Assembly (NCBI RefSeq): GCF_002776525.5
Contig: NC_045436.1
Coordinates: forward strand, 96,983,057 to 97,047,056
Reading direction: 5' to 3'
DNA: 64,000 bases
Source: Piliocolobus tephrosceles
Lineage: Eukaryota; Chordata; Mammalia; Primates; Cercopithecidae
Below the pieces are notes generated by a model. It saw only the letters and a program-made list of their open reading frames with translations. It was not told the origin of the DNA and made no database searches. This document shows positions 21,838-33,231 of the stretch, piece after piece. A program made the translations under genes and the position numbers. How positions within the stretch are numbered: position 1 is the first letter of the stretch; each line of letters begins with the position of its first letter.

Positions 21838-22909
21838 GTATGTTCTTCCATTTGTTTGTGTCCTCTTTGATTTCACTGAGCAGTGGTTTGTAGTTCTCCT
21901 TGAAGAGGTCCTTTACATCCCTTGTAAGTTGGATTCCTAGGTATTTTATTCTCTTTGAAGCAATTGTGAATGGAAGTTCATTCCTGATTTGGCTCTCTGC
22001 TTGTCTGTTACTGGTGTATAAGAATGCTTGTGATTTTTGCACATTAATTTTGTATCCTGAGACTTTGCTGAAGTTGCTTATCAGCTTAAGAAGATTTTGG
22101 GCTGAGACGATGGGGTTTTCTAAATACACAATCATGTCATCTGCAAACAGGGACAATTTGACTTCCTCTTTTCCTAACTGAATACCCTTGATTTCTTTCT
22201 CTTGCCTGATTGCCCTAGCCAGAACTTCCAACACTATGTTGAATAGGAGTGGTGAGAGAGGGCATCCCTGTCTTGTGCCAGTTTTCAAAGGGAACTTTTC
22301 CAGTTTTTGCCCATTCAGTATGATATTAGCTGTGGGTTTGTCATAAATAGCTCTTATTATTTTGAGGTACGTTCCATCAATACCGAATTTATTGAGCGTT
22401 TTTAGCATGAAGGGCTGTTGAATTTTGTCAAAAGCCTTTTCTGCATCTATTGAGATAATCATGTGGTTCTTGTCTTTGGTTCTGTTGATATGCTGGATTA
22501 CGTTGATTGATTTGCGAATGTTGAACCAGCCTTGCATCCCAGGGATGAAGCCCACTTGATCATGGTGGATAAGCTTTTTGATGTGCTGCTGAATCCGGTT
22601 TGCCAGTATTTTATTGAGGATTTTTGCATCGATGTTCATCAGGGAGATTGGTCTAAAATTCTCTTTTTTTGTTGTGTCTCTGCCAGGCTTTGGTATCAGG
22701 ATGATGCTGGCCTCATAAAATGAGTTAGGGAGGATTCCCTCTTTTTCTATTGATTGGAATAGTTTCAGAAGGAATGGTACCAGCTCCTCCTTGTACCTCT
22801 GGTAGAATTCAGCTGTGAATCCATCTGGTCCTGGGCTTTTTTTGGTGGGTAGGCTATTAATTGTTGCCTCAATTTCAGAGGCTGCTATTGGTCTATTCAG
22901 GGATTCAAC
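21838..22909 (-). pseudogene. L1 ORF2 reverse-transcriptase fragment in the inverted arm
   Basis: The minus-strand frame stays open through the whole inverted arm (about 360 codons). It covers the N-terminal part of the RT domain to the thumb region, with 'SPGPDGF' near residue 31, 'GTRQGCPLSPLLFN' near 217-230 and the catalytic FADD at about residues 261-264. The frame therefore has no inactivating stop, but it lacks the endonuclease domain, a proper start and a stop in context, and it is cut from its C-terminal half by the inversion. It is a dead fragment. Confidence 0.9.
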
Positions 22910-22910
22910 A

Positions 22911-24251
22911 GAACATACCATGCTCATGGATAGGCAGAATCAATATTGTGAAAATGGCCATACTGCCCAAGGTAATTTATAGATTCAATGCCATCCCCAT
23001 CAAGCTACCAATGAGTTTCTTCACCGAATTGGAAAAAACTGCTTTAAAGTTCATATGGAACCAAAAAAGAGCCCGTATTGCCAAGACAATCCTAAGTCAA
23101 AAGGACAAAGCCGGAGGCGTCACGCTACCTGACTTCAAACTATACTACAAGGCTACAGTAACCAAAACAGCATGGTACTGGTACCAAAACAGAGATATAG
23201 ACCAATGGAACAGAACGGAGCCTTCAGAAATAATGCCACACATCTACAACCATCTGATATTTGACAAACCTGAGAAAAACAAGAAATGGGGAAAGGATTC
23301 CCTATTTAATAAATGGTGCTGGGAAAATTGGCTAGCCATAAGTAGAAAGCTGAAACTGGATCCTTTCCTTACTCCTTATACGAAGATTAATTCAAGATGG
23401 ATTAGAGACTTAAATGTTAGACCTAATACCATAAAAACCCTAGAAGAAAATCTAGGTAGTACCATTCAGGACATAGGCATGGGCAAGGACTTCATGTCTA
23501 AAACACCAAAAGCAACGGCAGCAAAAGCCAAAATTGACAAATGGGATCTCATTAAACTAACAAAGGGCTCATTTCCAGAATCTACAAAGAACTCAAACAA
23601 ATATACAAGAAAAAAACAAACAACCCCATCCAAAAGTGGGGAAAGGATATGAACAGACATTTCTCAAAAGAAGACATTCATACAGCCAACAGACACATGA
23701 AAAAATGCTCATCATCACTCGCCATCAGAGAAATGCAAATCAAAACCACAATGAGATACCATCTCACACCAGTTAGAATGGCAATCATTAAAAAATCAGG
23801 AAACAATAGGTGTTGGAGAGGATGTGGAGAAATAGGAACACTTTTACACTGTTGGTGGGATTGTAAACTAGTTCAACCATTATGGAAAACAGTATGGCGA
23901 TTCCTCAAGGATCTAGAACTAGATGTACCATATGACCCAGCCATCCCACTACTGGGTATATACCCAAAGGATTATAAATTATGCTACTACAAAGACACAT
24001 GCACACGTATGTTTATTGCGGCACTATTCACAATAGCAAAGACTTGGAATCAACCCAAATGTCCATCAGTGACAGACTGGATTAAGAAAATGTGGCACGT
24101 ATACACCATGGAATACTATGCAGCCATAAAAAAGGATGAGTTTGCGTCCTTTGTAGAGACATGGATGCAGCTGGAAACCATCATTCTTAGCAAATTATCA
24201 CAAGTTGAGAAAACCAAACACCGCATGTTCTCACTCATAGGTGGGAACTGA
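22911..24251 (+). pseudogene. L1 ORF2 C-terminal fragment in the sense arm
   Basis: It reads through 'RINIVKMAILPKVIYRFN' to 'KIDKWDLIKL', then loses in-frame sequence. Compared with the remembered ORF2 order, a segment of about 100 bases is missing near 23555, shifting the frame. The correct frame resumes near 23649 ('MNRHFSKEDIH') and continues past the C-terminal cysteine-rich region ('RCWRGCGEIGTLLHCWWDC') to the normal ORF2 end 'SLIGGN' at 24251. It is non-functional because of the deletion and the missing N-terminal half. Confidence 0.9.
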
Positions 24252-24306
24252 ACAATGAGCTCACTGGGACTCGGGAAGGGGAACATCACACACTGGGGCC
24301 TATCAT

Positions 24307-24328
24307 GGGGAGGGGGGAGGGGGGAGGG
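24307..24328 (+). repeat. G-quadruplex motif of the L1 3' UTR
   Basis: Four G tracts of 4, 6, 6 and 3 or more bases, each separated by a single A. This is the polypurine G-rich segment known from primate L1 3' UTRs, and it can fold into a G-quadruplex. Confidence 0.9.
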
Positions 24329-24667
24329 ATTGCATTGGGGAGTTATACCTGATATAAATGATGAATTGATGGGTGCTGACGAGTTGATGGGTGCAGCACA
24401 CCAACATGGCACATGTATACATATGTAACCTGCACGTTATGCACATGTACCCTAGAACTTAAAGTATAATAATAAAAAAAAAAAAAAAGTAACATAAACA
24501 CATAGTTTTGTATAGCATTTCTACTGTTCTGGTAAGAATGAAATGCATATCCTATACAAGCTATGAAATACACATGTGTAATTTCTGCATATGAATTAAA
24601 TGTTCTTATATTTGCATTTAAAACTGGTATTATGCAATATAATGATAAATAATGACATTATTTATGT

Positions 24668-24962
24668 ATTTATTTATTCTGAGATGGAGTTTCACTCTTG
24701 TTGCCCAGGCTGGAGTGCAATGGCACAATCTCAGCTCACTGCAACCTCTGCCTCATGGATTAAAGTGATTCTCCTGCCTTAGCCTCCCAAGTAGCTGGGA
24801 TTACAGGCACCCGCCACTACACCCGGTTAATTTTGTATTTTTAGTAAAGACAGTGTTTCACCATGTTGGTCAGGCTGATCTTGAATTCCTTACTTCAGGT
24901 GATCCACCTACCTTGGCCTCCCAAGGTACTGAAATTACAGTCATGAGCCACTGTGCCTGGCC
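24668..24962 (-). mobile_element. Alu (AluS-like), full length, antisense
   Basis: It begins with a T-rich (TTTA)n tail and ends 'tgtgcctggcc', with both antisense monomers in order. Moderately diverged. Target-site duplications are not clear. Confidence 0.92.
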
Positions 24963-26732
24963 TCGACGTTCGTATTAATAACTTAAAATATTAATGTATC
25001 TTTGTGTAGCCTGACATAAAATAGTAAATAAAAACACTGTTAGAAATCAGAAAGAAACTTCAGGAAAAAAAGAAAAATCTTGTATATGTTAGTTCCTTTA
25101 CCAGCAGCCTTTTCGTACATTTTGAACTAGGTTTTCCAAGTTTTAATTTCACATTGAACCCCGCAAGTCGTGCCATTGAGCATGACAGCATTCTTTGTTG
25201 CAATTCTGCTGGTTCTTGGCCTTTTTTTCCTGCTACCAGGATTACATTTTGCTGTTGAGGTCAGGATCCTGACAAAAACCAACTTGGGCATTAGTAAATA
25301 GAAACCTGTTTCAAAAGCTATTGTTTAATAATTAAACATGTCTTCAACTTTTAAACCAAGGTTGTTTAAAATGGCTCCCTTGAGGCATATTGATCAGTTT
25401 GATGCCAGTTGTTCTTCTTCCTGGAATTGATACATTCTGAAATGTTCAATCCAGCCTGAAGTAGGCAAAATAGAGAGCCATGGAAAAATAAATATGCTAC
25501 GTGCTGGCCGATGTATAGAAGCCAAACACATACAGTATAATTTCTCATTGACAATAAAATAGTGGACCTCTGGTTTATGAAGTTCTCACCAGTACCACAA
25601 ATAAATTGCAAAAACAGAGTTATCTTTTGATAATGACAATGTTGGTATTAAAACAATATTATTTGAGATGTCCTAAATAATATGCTGCACTGTTACTTTT
25701 TTGATATAATAATAAAGTATTTTACTCTAAACTTTCCTGACCTTTATAGCAATCCTTAAAAGCACCTCTAAAGCACTAGTTGTCACAGATCTTTAAGACA
25801 TGGTTTCTAAAATAAATGCTGTGCATCACATGCTAGCAGAACACTTTACCAGCAAAGTCAGCAAATTACAAGAAATGCACATTCCAGAACTTTCAAAGAT
25901 CAGGTCATCCTTGTTCATCCTGACCCGAAGAAGATAAGAGTTATTCTGGTTCATAGGTTCAGAGTCTGCACCAATAGACCCTGACATTTGAAATGCCCCC
26001 TTGAACTCTTTCTGTTCCCAATTTTAGAAAACACTAAGAATTCTAGTCAGTATGTCAGCACTCACACAAGCTGGCCTCAGAGGTGGCACAGCACATGACC
26101 CTTAGAAATAAGGGAGGTATTATCAGAGGCTCCTCGTTATTATAGGAGGTAAGTGTTACAAGGTAGGATGAGAAGAGATACACAGAGGATGAAGAGTGAT
26201 GTTTATAATGAAAAGGATATATTAAGTTTCTGTGTTACATCTGAAAGCAAACAAAACTATGACCTATTTTAGGCATGCTGCCCAACACATATGGCCACTG
26301 TGCATAAAAGATAAGCTTGGTTGTGCTACAGAATGCTGTGGCTTAGAGACACACTGGTTGGGCACCGTTCTAGAGAGTTTGCTAGGGGTGGTGATGTTGG
26401 CACATGTCAAGGGAGGAAGGCTGAACACAGCAGAGGATGGCTATGTGTGATATAAAACATTGCATCAGATGCTGCAGAGTAAGGGGCTTCTGCCTCTACA
26501 CCCAGTGAAGAGCCACATACTGGCATAAGAAATATAAGATTTTCAAATGAACCTGTTTCGTATTATTTCATTTTTTCAAATACTCTTTATGCACTTCTTT
26601 ATTTTCTTAGAATATCTAGTGCCATGTACCAATTATGTATCTGAAGTGGAATTCACTAATCAATATGTTATCCAAGGTTTCCAAAATTTATTTTTCTTGC
26701 CCTGTTATTAAGGTCTGATAGGACTTTGAGAT
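24963..26732. other. Unique intergenic sequence
   Basis: No interspersed repeat was recognised with confidence. At 25182-25301 there is a 39-codon ATG frame with a leucine/phenylalanine-rich N-terminus, discussed as a weak observation. At 25232-25240 the tract before 'ctaccag' looks like a splice acceptor. Neither is enough to call a gene. Confidence 0.45.
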
Positions 26733-27017
26733 TATTAATTGCAGTAAAAACATATATGTAATATTTACCATCTTAACCATTTTTAAGTGTACCATATGCT
26801 TATGTTGGTTACATTCACATATATGTACAACAGATTTCCAGAATTTTCTCAACTTGCAAAACTGAAACTCTATATCAATTGAACAACAATTCTCAACCTC
26901 CCTTCCTCACCTGGAAACCTTCATTCTACTTCCTGTCTCTATGAATTTGACCACTTTAGATACCTCATATAAGTGGAATCATACAATATTTGTCCTTTTT
27001 TGTTATTGAATTTTTTT

Positions 27018-27334
27018 TCTTTCTTTCTTTCTTTCTTTTTTTTTTTTTTTTTTGAGATGGAGTCTTGCACTCTCGCCCAGGCTGGAGTGCAGTGGTTTGA
27101 TCTTGGCTCACTGCAACCTCCATTTCTCGGGTTCAAGCCATTCTCCTGCCTCACCTTCCCAAGTAGCTGGGACTACAGGTGCGTGCCACCACTTCCAGCT
27201 AATGTTTTTGTATTTTTAGTAGAGACGGGGTTTCACTCGGTGGGCCAGGCTGGTCTTGAACTCCTGACCTCGTGATCCACCTACCTCAGCCTCCAAAAGT
27301 GCCTGGATTACAGGCGTGAGCCACCCAGCCTGGC
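27018..27334 (-). mobile_element. Alu (AluS-like), full length, antisense
   Basis: A (CTTT)n and poly(T) tail at 27018-27051, followed by both antisense monomers to 'ccacccagcctggc'. Inserted in the old L1. Confidence 0.93.
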
Positions 27335-27760
27335 TTGGATTTTTAAATTTAATGTAAGAGTCTCAAGGTGCCTCCATGTCTTAGCTTCTGGCAGAATTTC
27401 ATTTGTCGTTTAAGACTGAATACTATTCCATTGTATGTACATACCACATTTTCTTCATTCATTCCCCCATGTGTGAGAATCATGCTCACCCGTCCAAACA
27501 CAAAGAATAGACTTAGAAGCAGGAAGAACAGCGAAAGTCAGACTTTTAATAGCGGTCTTGCAAGATCGTTTGTCTGGTAGGCAGGCAACCCTGGAACAGT
27601 TACAACAGGTAATTTATCTCCTAGCAGGCAAGTCCTTCCCCCAGTTTCTCAATGGTCGAGTACTATGGGGTTACAATCTTCCGGAACATCGCCTAAGTTT
27701 CATCATCCTCCTTATAAGGTTATACCCTGGTCCCCTTCCCCGCTTAAGTTTTCGTTTCCC

Positions 27761-27820
27761 AATTGATTTGCTTTCTGGGAAACTGATTTGCTTTCCAGGA
27801 AACCGATTTGCTTTCTAGGG
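27761..27820. repeat. Three 20-bp tandem units inside the LTR-like insertion
   Basis: Three head-to-tail units with the common core 'tgatttgctttc', at 27761-27780, 27781-27800 and 27801-27820. They differ from each other at only a few positions. Confidence 0.95.
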
Positions 27821-27899
27821 AACCAGGGCTAGTATTAAATGACCAGCGAGTAGGCAAGGCTAGGAGCAAAACTGCACATTTATTTTTGGTCCCCCAGCT

Positions 27900-28260
27900 T
27901 CAGGAAAGAAGGTGTGGGTGAGGGGTGAGGTCCCTCGCTCGCCGGCAGGGGAGGCCGGGGAGTCACCCGGTTGAGCTCTCTGGCGGAGTTCCTACAGTCC
28001 GGTCAACAGTGAGGGCTGAGGAAGTGCGCACCGCGCGCCCACCGGGAGTGGCTTTTATGTCCTGCGCCCTGAAGTGGGAGGGCTGTGGGTGGACATAGGT
28101 GGGTCGGGGGCGGGCGGTAGGCGTGGCTAGGTGGGTTCCGTTTTTCTCTGTCGGAGGTCGGGTTTCGCCTGGGCAGTAGACCTGTGTCTTTCCGGGGCGC
28201 GGGAAAGCTAACGGTGAAGAAGCCAGAACTGCGCCATCTTGCCTCCATTCGTCCAAACAC
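27900..28260. promoter_or_regulatory. CpG-island-like segment in the LTR
   Basis: By hand count about 27 CpG dinucleotides lie within roughly 350 bp, while the surrounding non-Alu DNA has almost none. GC-box-like 'gggggcggg' motifs occur near 28106-28116, and a TATA-like box lies at 28059-28052 on the minus strand. This could be a promoter region. Activity is an inference, not shown by the sequence. Confidence 0.5.
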
Positions 28261-28702
28261 CAATAATGAAATTTGCTTTCCTTTTATGGGCTGACTCCTC
28301 CTCTACATTCTGTTCATTTATCGTTACCTTCTAGGCGCATGAACCACGCAGTTTGTTACATTTGCAGGCTGGATACCAGTACCTGTATTTATCATGCCTT
28401 GAAAATGGACCATTTAAAATGTTTTCTCACGCATTGATGCACCAGGGTTGTTGTCACCTTTTGGTTTTGTGAATAGTACTACTATGAGCATGAGTGTACA
28501 AATATATTTTTAAGGCCCTGCCTTCAATTATTTTAGATACATACCCAGAAATGGGATTGTTGGATCAAATGGTAGTTCTATTTATAATTTTTTGAGGAAG
28601 CTTTACACTGTTTTCCATAGCAGGTGCATAATTTTACATTTCTACCACCAGTGCAAAGGGCTGCAATTTCTCCATATCATATCCAACACTTGTTATTTTC
28701 TG

Positions 28703-28705
<3 letters not shown>

Positions 28706-28742
<37 letters not shown>
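28706..28742. repeat. Uninterrupted poly(T), 37 bases
   Basis: A T37 run inside the old L1 at a place where the L1 normally has only a short T stretch. It probably arose by slippage, with no Alu or L1 tail attached. Confidence 0.95.
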
Positions 28743-28743
<1 letters not shown>

Positions 28744-29685
28744 ATAATGGTCATCCTCATGGGGGTAAGGTAGTATTTCTTTGTGGTTTTGTTTTGCATT
28801 TTTCTAATGATTAGTGATGTTGAGCATATTTTCATATGCTAGTTCACTATTTGTATATTGTCTTTAAGAAAATGTCTATTCATTCCTTTGCCTATTTTTA
28901 GTAGGGTTATTTGTTTTTTATTGTTGAGTTGTAGAATTTTTTCATATATTCTATATATCAGTATCTTATCAAATGCATGACTAGCAAATATTTTCTCCTA
29001 TTCCATATGTCTCCTTGTCACTCTGGTGATTGTTTCCTTTGAGCAAAGAAGAATTTTTAAAATTTGGTGCAGTCCCATTTATCTATTTTTGTATGTTACC
29101 TGTGCTTTTGGTATAATACTTAAAAAATATTGCTAAATCCAATGTTATAAAGTTTTTCTTCTCTGTTTTCTTCTTGGGATTTTATAGTTTGTTCTTATAT
29201 TTAGGTCTTTAATTCACTTTTAGTTAACTTTTGCATGATGTTAGGGTCTAATTTCATTATTTTGTATGTGGATATCCAGAATTCCCAACACTATTTGTTC
29301 AAGAGAATGATCTTTCCCTATTGTATGGTCTTAGCATATTCAACCCTTATTGAAGATCCTTTGTCCATATATAAAAGAGTTTATGCCTGCTGTTCTCTTT
29401 CATTTCTCTATATGTCTGCTTTTACCACATTATTTTTATTACTACAGCTTTGTAATATGCTTTGGAATCAGAAATTTTAAGATTTTTAACTTCGTTCTCC
29501 TTTGAAGATTGTTTTGGCTATTCAAGATCCCTTGAAATTTCATGTGAATTTTAGGGTTTTACCCTTTATCTGCAAAAAAAAAAAAAAGCTATTGGGATTT
29601 GATAGGAATTGGATTGAAACAGTGGATGCTTTGGATACTATGAATGTTTTAATAATAAGTCTTCTGATATATTAACATGGTCAAA

Positions 29686-30381
29686 ATAGTCAAAATTCTT
29701 AACCTATTCTGCAACTACTACAAAATGAATGGTATTTCAGACACTTCTAAGACTAATCATTCTCTAATTTTATATAATTTTAAAATACTTCTATAGAACC
29801 ACAATTACATTTGGCTAAATAAAATCAACTTTGGAAACCTATCCAGTTTTTTTTCCATAAAATATGCATATATGTTATTTAATTACAGTTTTAAAAGACC
29901 TCTCAGCATGATAAACAAAGCCAATGTGAAAATATCTCAACACTCACGCACACACACACACACATCTGTTTCTTTCCCTCTCTGCATATGTCTATAGATA
30001 TGTACTATATGCTATATGTCATACATATATACACATGTACATTATATATGCACAGATACATATTGTTAAAGTTCAAGTTTTAAAAACCTCGTTGTTGAGC
30101 TTTAAAATAAGAAAATGTATCACCTTCGGAAGCAAAATAGCAGCTCAGAAAAGTCAAGGTCATCAATGGGAACTGAGGTAGGAGGATACAAATGATTTTA
30201 GTAATCAAATACAAGCGTTGGAGATCAGTTTTAATGACAACACAGACATGAGATAATTGCTAAGGCTCATCACTGTAAAGCTACAGATAACATGTGGATA
30301 AAGGAAGAATCACCAAGGAAATGGTCTAGACTTTAGTCTTGTTTCATATGTATTTTTTAGCAATGTAAATAATACTGCTAC
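29686..30381. other. Unique sequence with short (CA)n and TA-rich patches
   Basis: No gene recognised. A small (AC)n run lies at about 29947-29963, followed by a TA/CA-rich patch up to about 30063. Confidence 0.5.
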
Positions 30382-30834
30382 ATAAGTTTCCTAGGGCTGC
30401 CATAATACAATACCACAAATTAGGGTCTTACAACAATAGAAACCTATTCTCACATGGTTCTAGAGACCAGAAATTCAAAATCAAGGTGTTGGCAGCGTCT
30501 GTTTCTTCTATAAGTTCTGAGAAAAAAAAAATTGTTCCACAATTTTCTCTCGGATTCTGGTGGCTTCCCAAGAATGCTTGGCTTGTAGATGTATGCCTGT
30601 AGTCTCTATCTTCATCTTCACATCAGATTCTCCTCTTAGTGTCTCTATGTCTGAAATTTGTGTTTTATGAGCACACAGGTCATTTAATTTAGGATCAATA
30701 CTAAATCCAAATAATTTCATCTTGAGATCCTTAATCACATCTGCATATATTCTATTTTCAAATAAGGTCACAATCATAAGTTCTGGGAATTAGGACTTGG
30801 ACATGTATTTTTGGAGTCACTAATCAACCAACTA
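30382..30834 (-). mobile_element. MaLR LTR (MLT1-type), antisense
   Basis: It starts 'cataagtttcctagggctgc' and runs through 'aaattcaaaatcaaggtgtt', 'ggtggcttcccaagaatgct', 'cttcacatcagattctcctc' and 'ttcaaataaggtcacaatca' to 'ctaatcaaccaactactgc'. These landmarks are in the order of an antisense MLT1-type LTR. The 89-codon minus-strand frame inside is incidental. Confidence 0.75.
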
Positions 30835-33231
30835 CTGCTACTAACATAATATTGGAAAAGAAATTCAAATTAAATCAGTCTAGATTAAGTGAAACTTTCA
30901 GATCCTGGAAAAGGCAAACTGAAAACCTTCCCTGGACCAGCCAGGATGTTCTAGATACCAGTGAAAAACAATAAACACAAACTCACGATCATAAACCATG
31001 TGAGAGATAGAAAATGACTAGCTCCACACATTTAATAAAAGAAGATTGTTTTTCAGATATTCAGATAGAAAGTGTGTTTTACTGTCAAAGTGTACCCTCT
31101 CCTAATTGTCAATTGAAATGAATAGGATAAGAGGGACACATTAATCTCTCTTTATTGTTCTTCTTTCCTTTCTGTTATTTTCATTCCCTGTTCCCTTTCT
31201 GCCCCTCTCTTCCTGCTTCTTGTCCTCCTTTTCTCCTCTTCTTCATTTGCCTCTCTCTCCTTTATTAATTTCCATAATGCAATAAATAATCTGAGATTAG
31301 CACTATATGATTAACGATATACAATAATTAATGGCAGTATATGATTCTAATAGTCAGTTTGGCTCCTTTCTTTACTCTTAGAATATTTTAAGATTGGATT
31401 CCTTTTGAATGAGTTATTGCTGCATAATATCTTACTAATATCAAGAGAAGTTAGAACTTCTAAAATAATATTAAGATTTAAACTTGTCTCAATATTTAAA
31501 GGTTTTTCATGGCTTTTGCTATACTATTCTGATCAATGTCCATCCTATGTATCTTTGACACAGTATCTTTTAATTTGGATTTAGGTATTTATAGAACTGG
31601 TCATTTTTGTTTAGATGTGTTTTTCCCTAGGTTAGGGCAATTATTTATTTTCCCAAGAAATAAAATAGTATATTTTTACTCAACTTTTACCTCATAGCTA
31701 TTTATGGATTTATTGTGTAGTATTTTATTTCACAACTTCTGTCTGAGTTTCTAGAAATTTGAAATTCTATTATTTTAAAAATGGATATGCATACACATAC
31801 ACCCATAGGCAGACATTCTCAAATCTTACTTCACAAGCTACAAACCTGCTGTAAGTGTTGGTGAAAAAAATAAATTTATGATTTTGACTTTCAGAGAATA
31901 TTATTCAAACCTGTAAACATCAGAATTATTTCATAAAATTGGAAGGAGAGTTTTTCAAGGAAACTCCCTAGTCTCTGTCACAGCTGCTGCATTTCTGGTG
32001 TTAACCCTTAAGCCAGTGCCTTCCTGATGTTTCCAAATAAACAGTTATCTTCTATAAATTCCTTATCTTTAAAATAGCTAGAATTTTTTTGCTATCTGCT
32101 GCCAATTGTCATTTGCTATACTATCTGCTGCTAGAAGCAATTTGAGGCTATGAACCTTCTAGGCCCTTTTGTCAGAAATTAGAGTTTATCCAATCATATA
32201 GTGTTTGAAAGTGATGAAGCTATGTAGTTAGGGTTAAACTGTGAGACTCAGGTTGTACATAATACAAAGTGCAAAGATTATTTATATCAATACCTGTGTT
32301 TGTTATAAATGAAATCTCTTTTATGGCAGGCTAAAGTACACTAAATGGAGACAATCATCACAAAAGAAAAGTACTGTAGGGTTAAATGGCTTCTTTACCT
32401 GCCATATAGCCCTGAAAAAAAGAAAGCACCTGCTTAGGACTTTAAATGCCTGGCTCAGAGCATGGAGACTATGTCTGCCTTTAAAACAGGTCATTTAAAG
32501 TCACATAGCTGGCATACCAAATTAGATATAGAATTTCATTTCCTGGGCTGCTGTGCTACAAAATAGATCAAATTCAAATTCATAGCCGTGATAAAATTAC
32601 GGGAAGCTAAGAGCATTGATTGGCAGAGTACAAAACTCCTGGGGGGCAGAGTCAGTGTCTTCCTGTTATGTGAGCTTGGCTCTCTTTTTCATCAGGATCT
32701 TCTTGTGACATCACGTGAGGAAGACTTTTTGCAAGGTAATACCAACTTTCCTTATGGCACTTAACCAATTACTAGAATCAGAGGATTCATTTCAAACCTA
32801 GGAATAAGTTATATAACAAAAAGATGACAAGATTTTGCTGATTTATACTGGTAAAGCTGGCACAGGGATCAGATTTTAATGAAATCCAGTGAAAGAGGCG
32901 AGAATATATTTTAAGTAGGCTTGGACTAGTACATATGCTCTTGTTTTTGTTTATTTTGATTGTTTGATTAAATGATTCCTGAACCCAAAAGTGGCCTACA
33001 TGTAAAATGATATAATAAAACTTCTTTTTTATAAAACAGAAGAAGGTATCCAAAGGCCTAGGTAGATAGGAAGGCTAGAGAATATATCTATTATATATGG
33101 CTGCTCACACATCACTTAAGTACATGTTTTCATCACTGCAATAATGGTTTCCCTAAACCTCTATCCATAAACTTAACTTTTTAAAAATCATTATATTAGC
33201 CAACACTGATTTTGATCAAGAAGTACATCTG
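30835..33231. other. Unique AT-rich intergenic sequence
   Basis: No gene or repeat recognised. A pyrimidine-rich tract spans about 31143-31265, made almost only of C and T with scattered A and G. The minus-strand frame at 32787-33053 has no recognisable features. Confidence 0.5.

Larger units (their letters stand above)
21838..24488 (+). mobile_element. Young L1 with 5' inversion (twin priming) and target-site duplications
   Basis: The element has two parts. Positions 22909 down to 21838 are L1 ORF2 RT sequence on the minus strand. Positions 22911-24488 are the ORF2 C-terminal half, 3' UTR and poly(A) on the plus strand. The two parts are nearly adjacent in L1 coordinates and meet near the repeated 'gaacatac' motif. 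The whole is flanked by aaaaaagtaacata (21824-21837 and about 24482-24495). This is the classic twin-priming product. Divergence from young L1PA is low, so it is fairly recent on the primate scale. It has no 5' UTR or ORF1 and cannot move. Confidence 0.95.
27472..28429 (-). mobile_element. Probable solo ERV LTR, CpG-rich, about 958 bp
   Basis: The host L1 breaks off after 'cattcattccccca' and resumes at 'cgcattgatgcacc', so everything between is a later insertion. The insertion begins TGTGAGAA and ends TTCTCA, giving TG...CA ends with short inverted similarity as in retroviral LTRs. It is flanked by an imperfect 6-bp duplication (cccatg and cgcatt). On the minus strand there are TATA-like boxes (CATAAAAG at 28059-28052 and 28288-28281) and a polyadenylation signal (AATAAA at 27884-27879), which sets the likely orientation. 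No gag, pol or env follows. I could not name the family. An alternative is a nested insertion flanked by the 11-bp repeat cgtccaaacac. Confidence 0.6.
26733..29685 (-). mobile_element. Old L1M copy, 3' end and ORF2, antisense, split twice
   Basis: The pieces 26733-27017, 27335-27471 and 28430-29685 read in order as an antisense old L1: 3' end ('ttaagtgtaccatatgctta', 'gaatttgaccactttagata'), then ORF2 C-terminus ('agactgaatactattccatt', 'ttgtgaatagtactactatg', 'acccagaaatgggattgttg') and further ORF2. An Alu and a CpG-rich LTR-like insertion interrupt it. Age class looks like L1MB-L1MD. No open frame survives. Confidence 0.85.

Noticed and set aside
27963..28263. Two overlapping minus-strand frames in the CpG-rich insert
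   Set aside because: Proline/arginine-rich readings are expected from GC-rich DNA, and the region looks like an LTR regulatory segment. No known protein was recognised.
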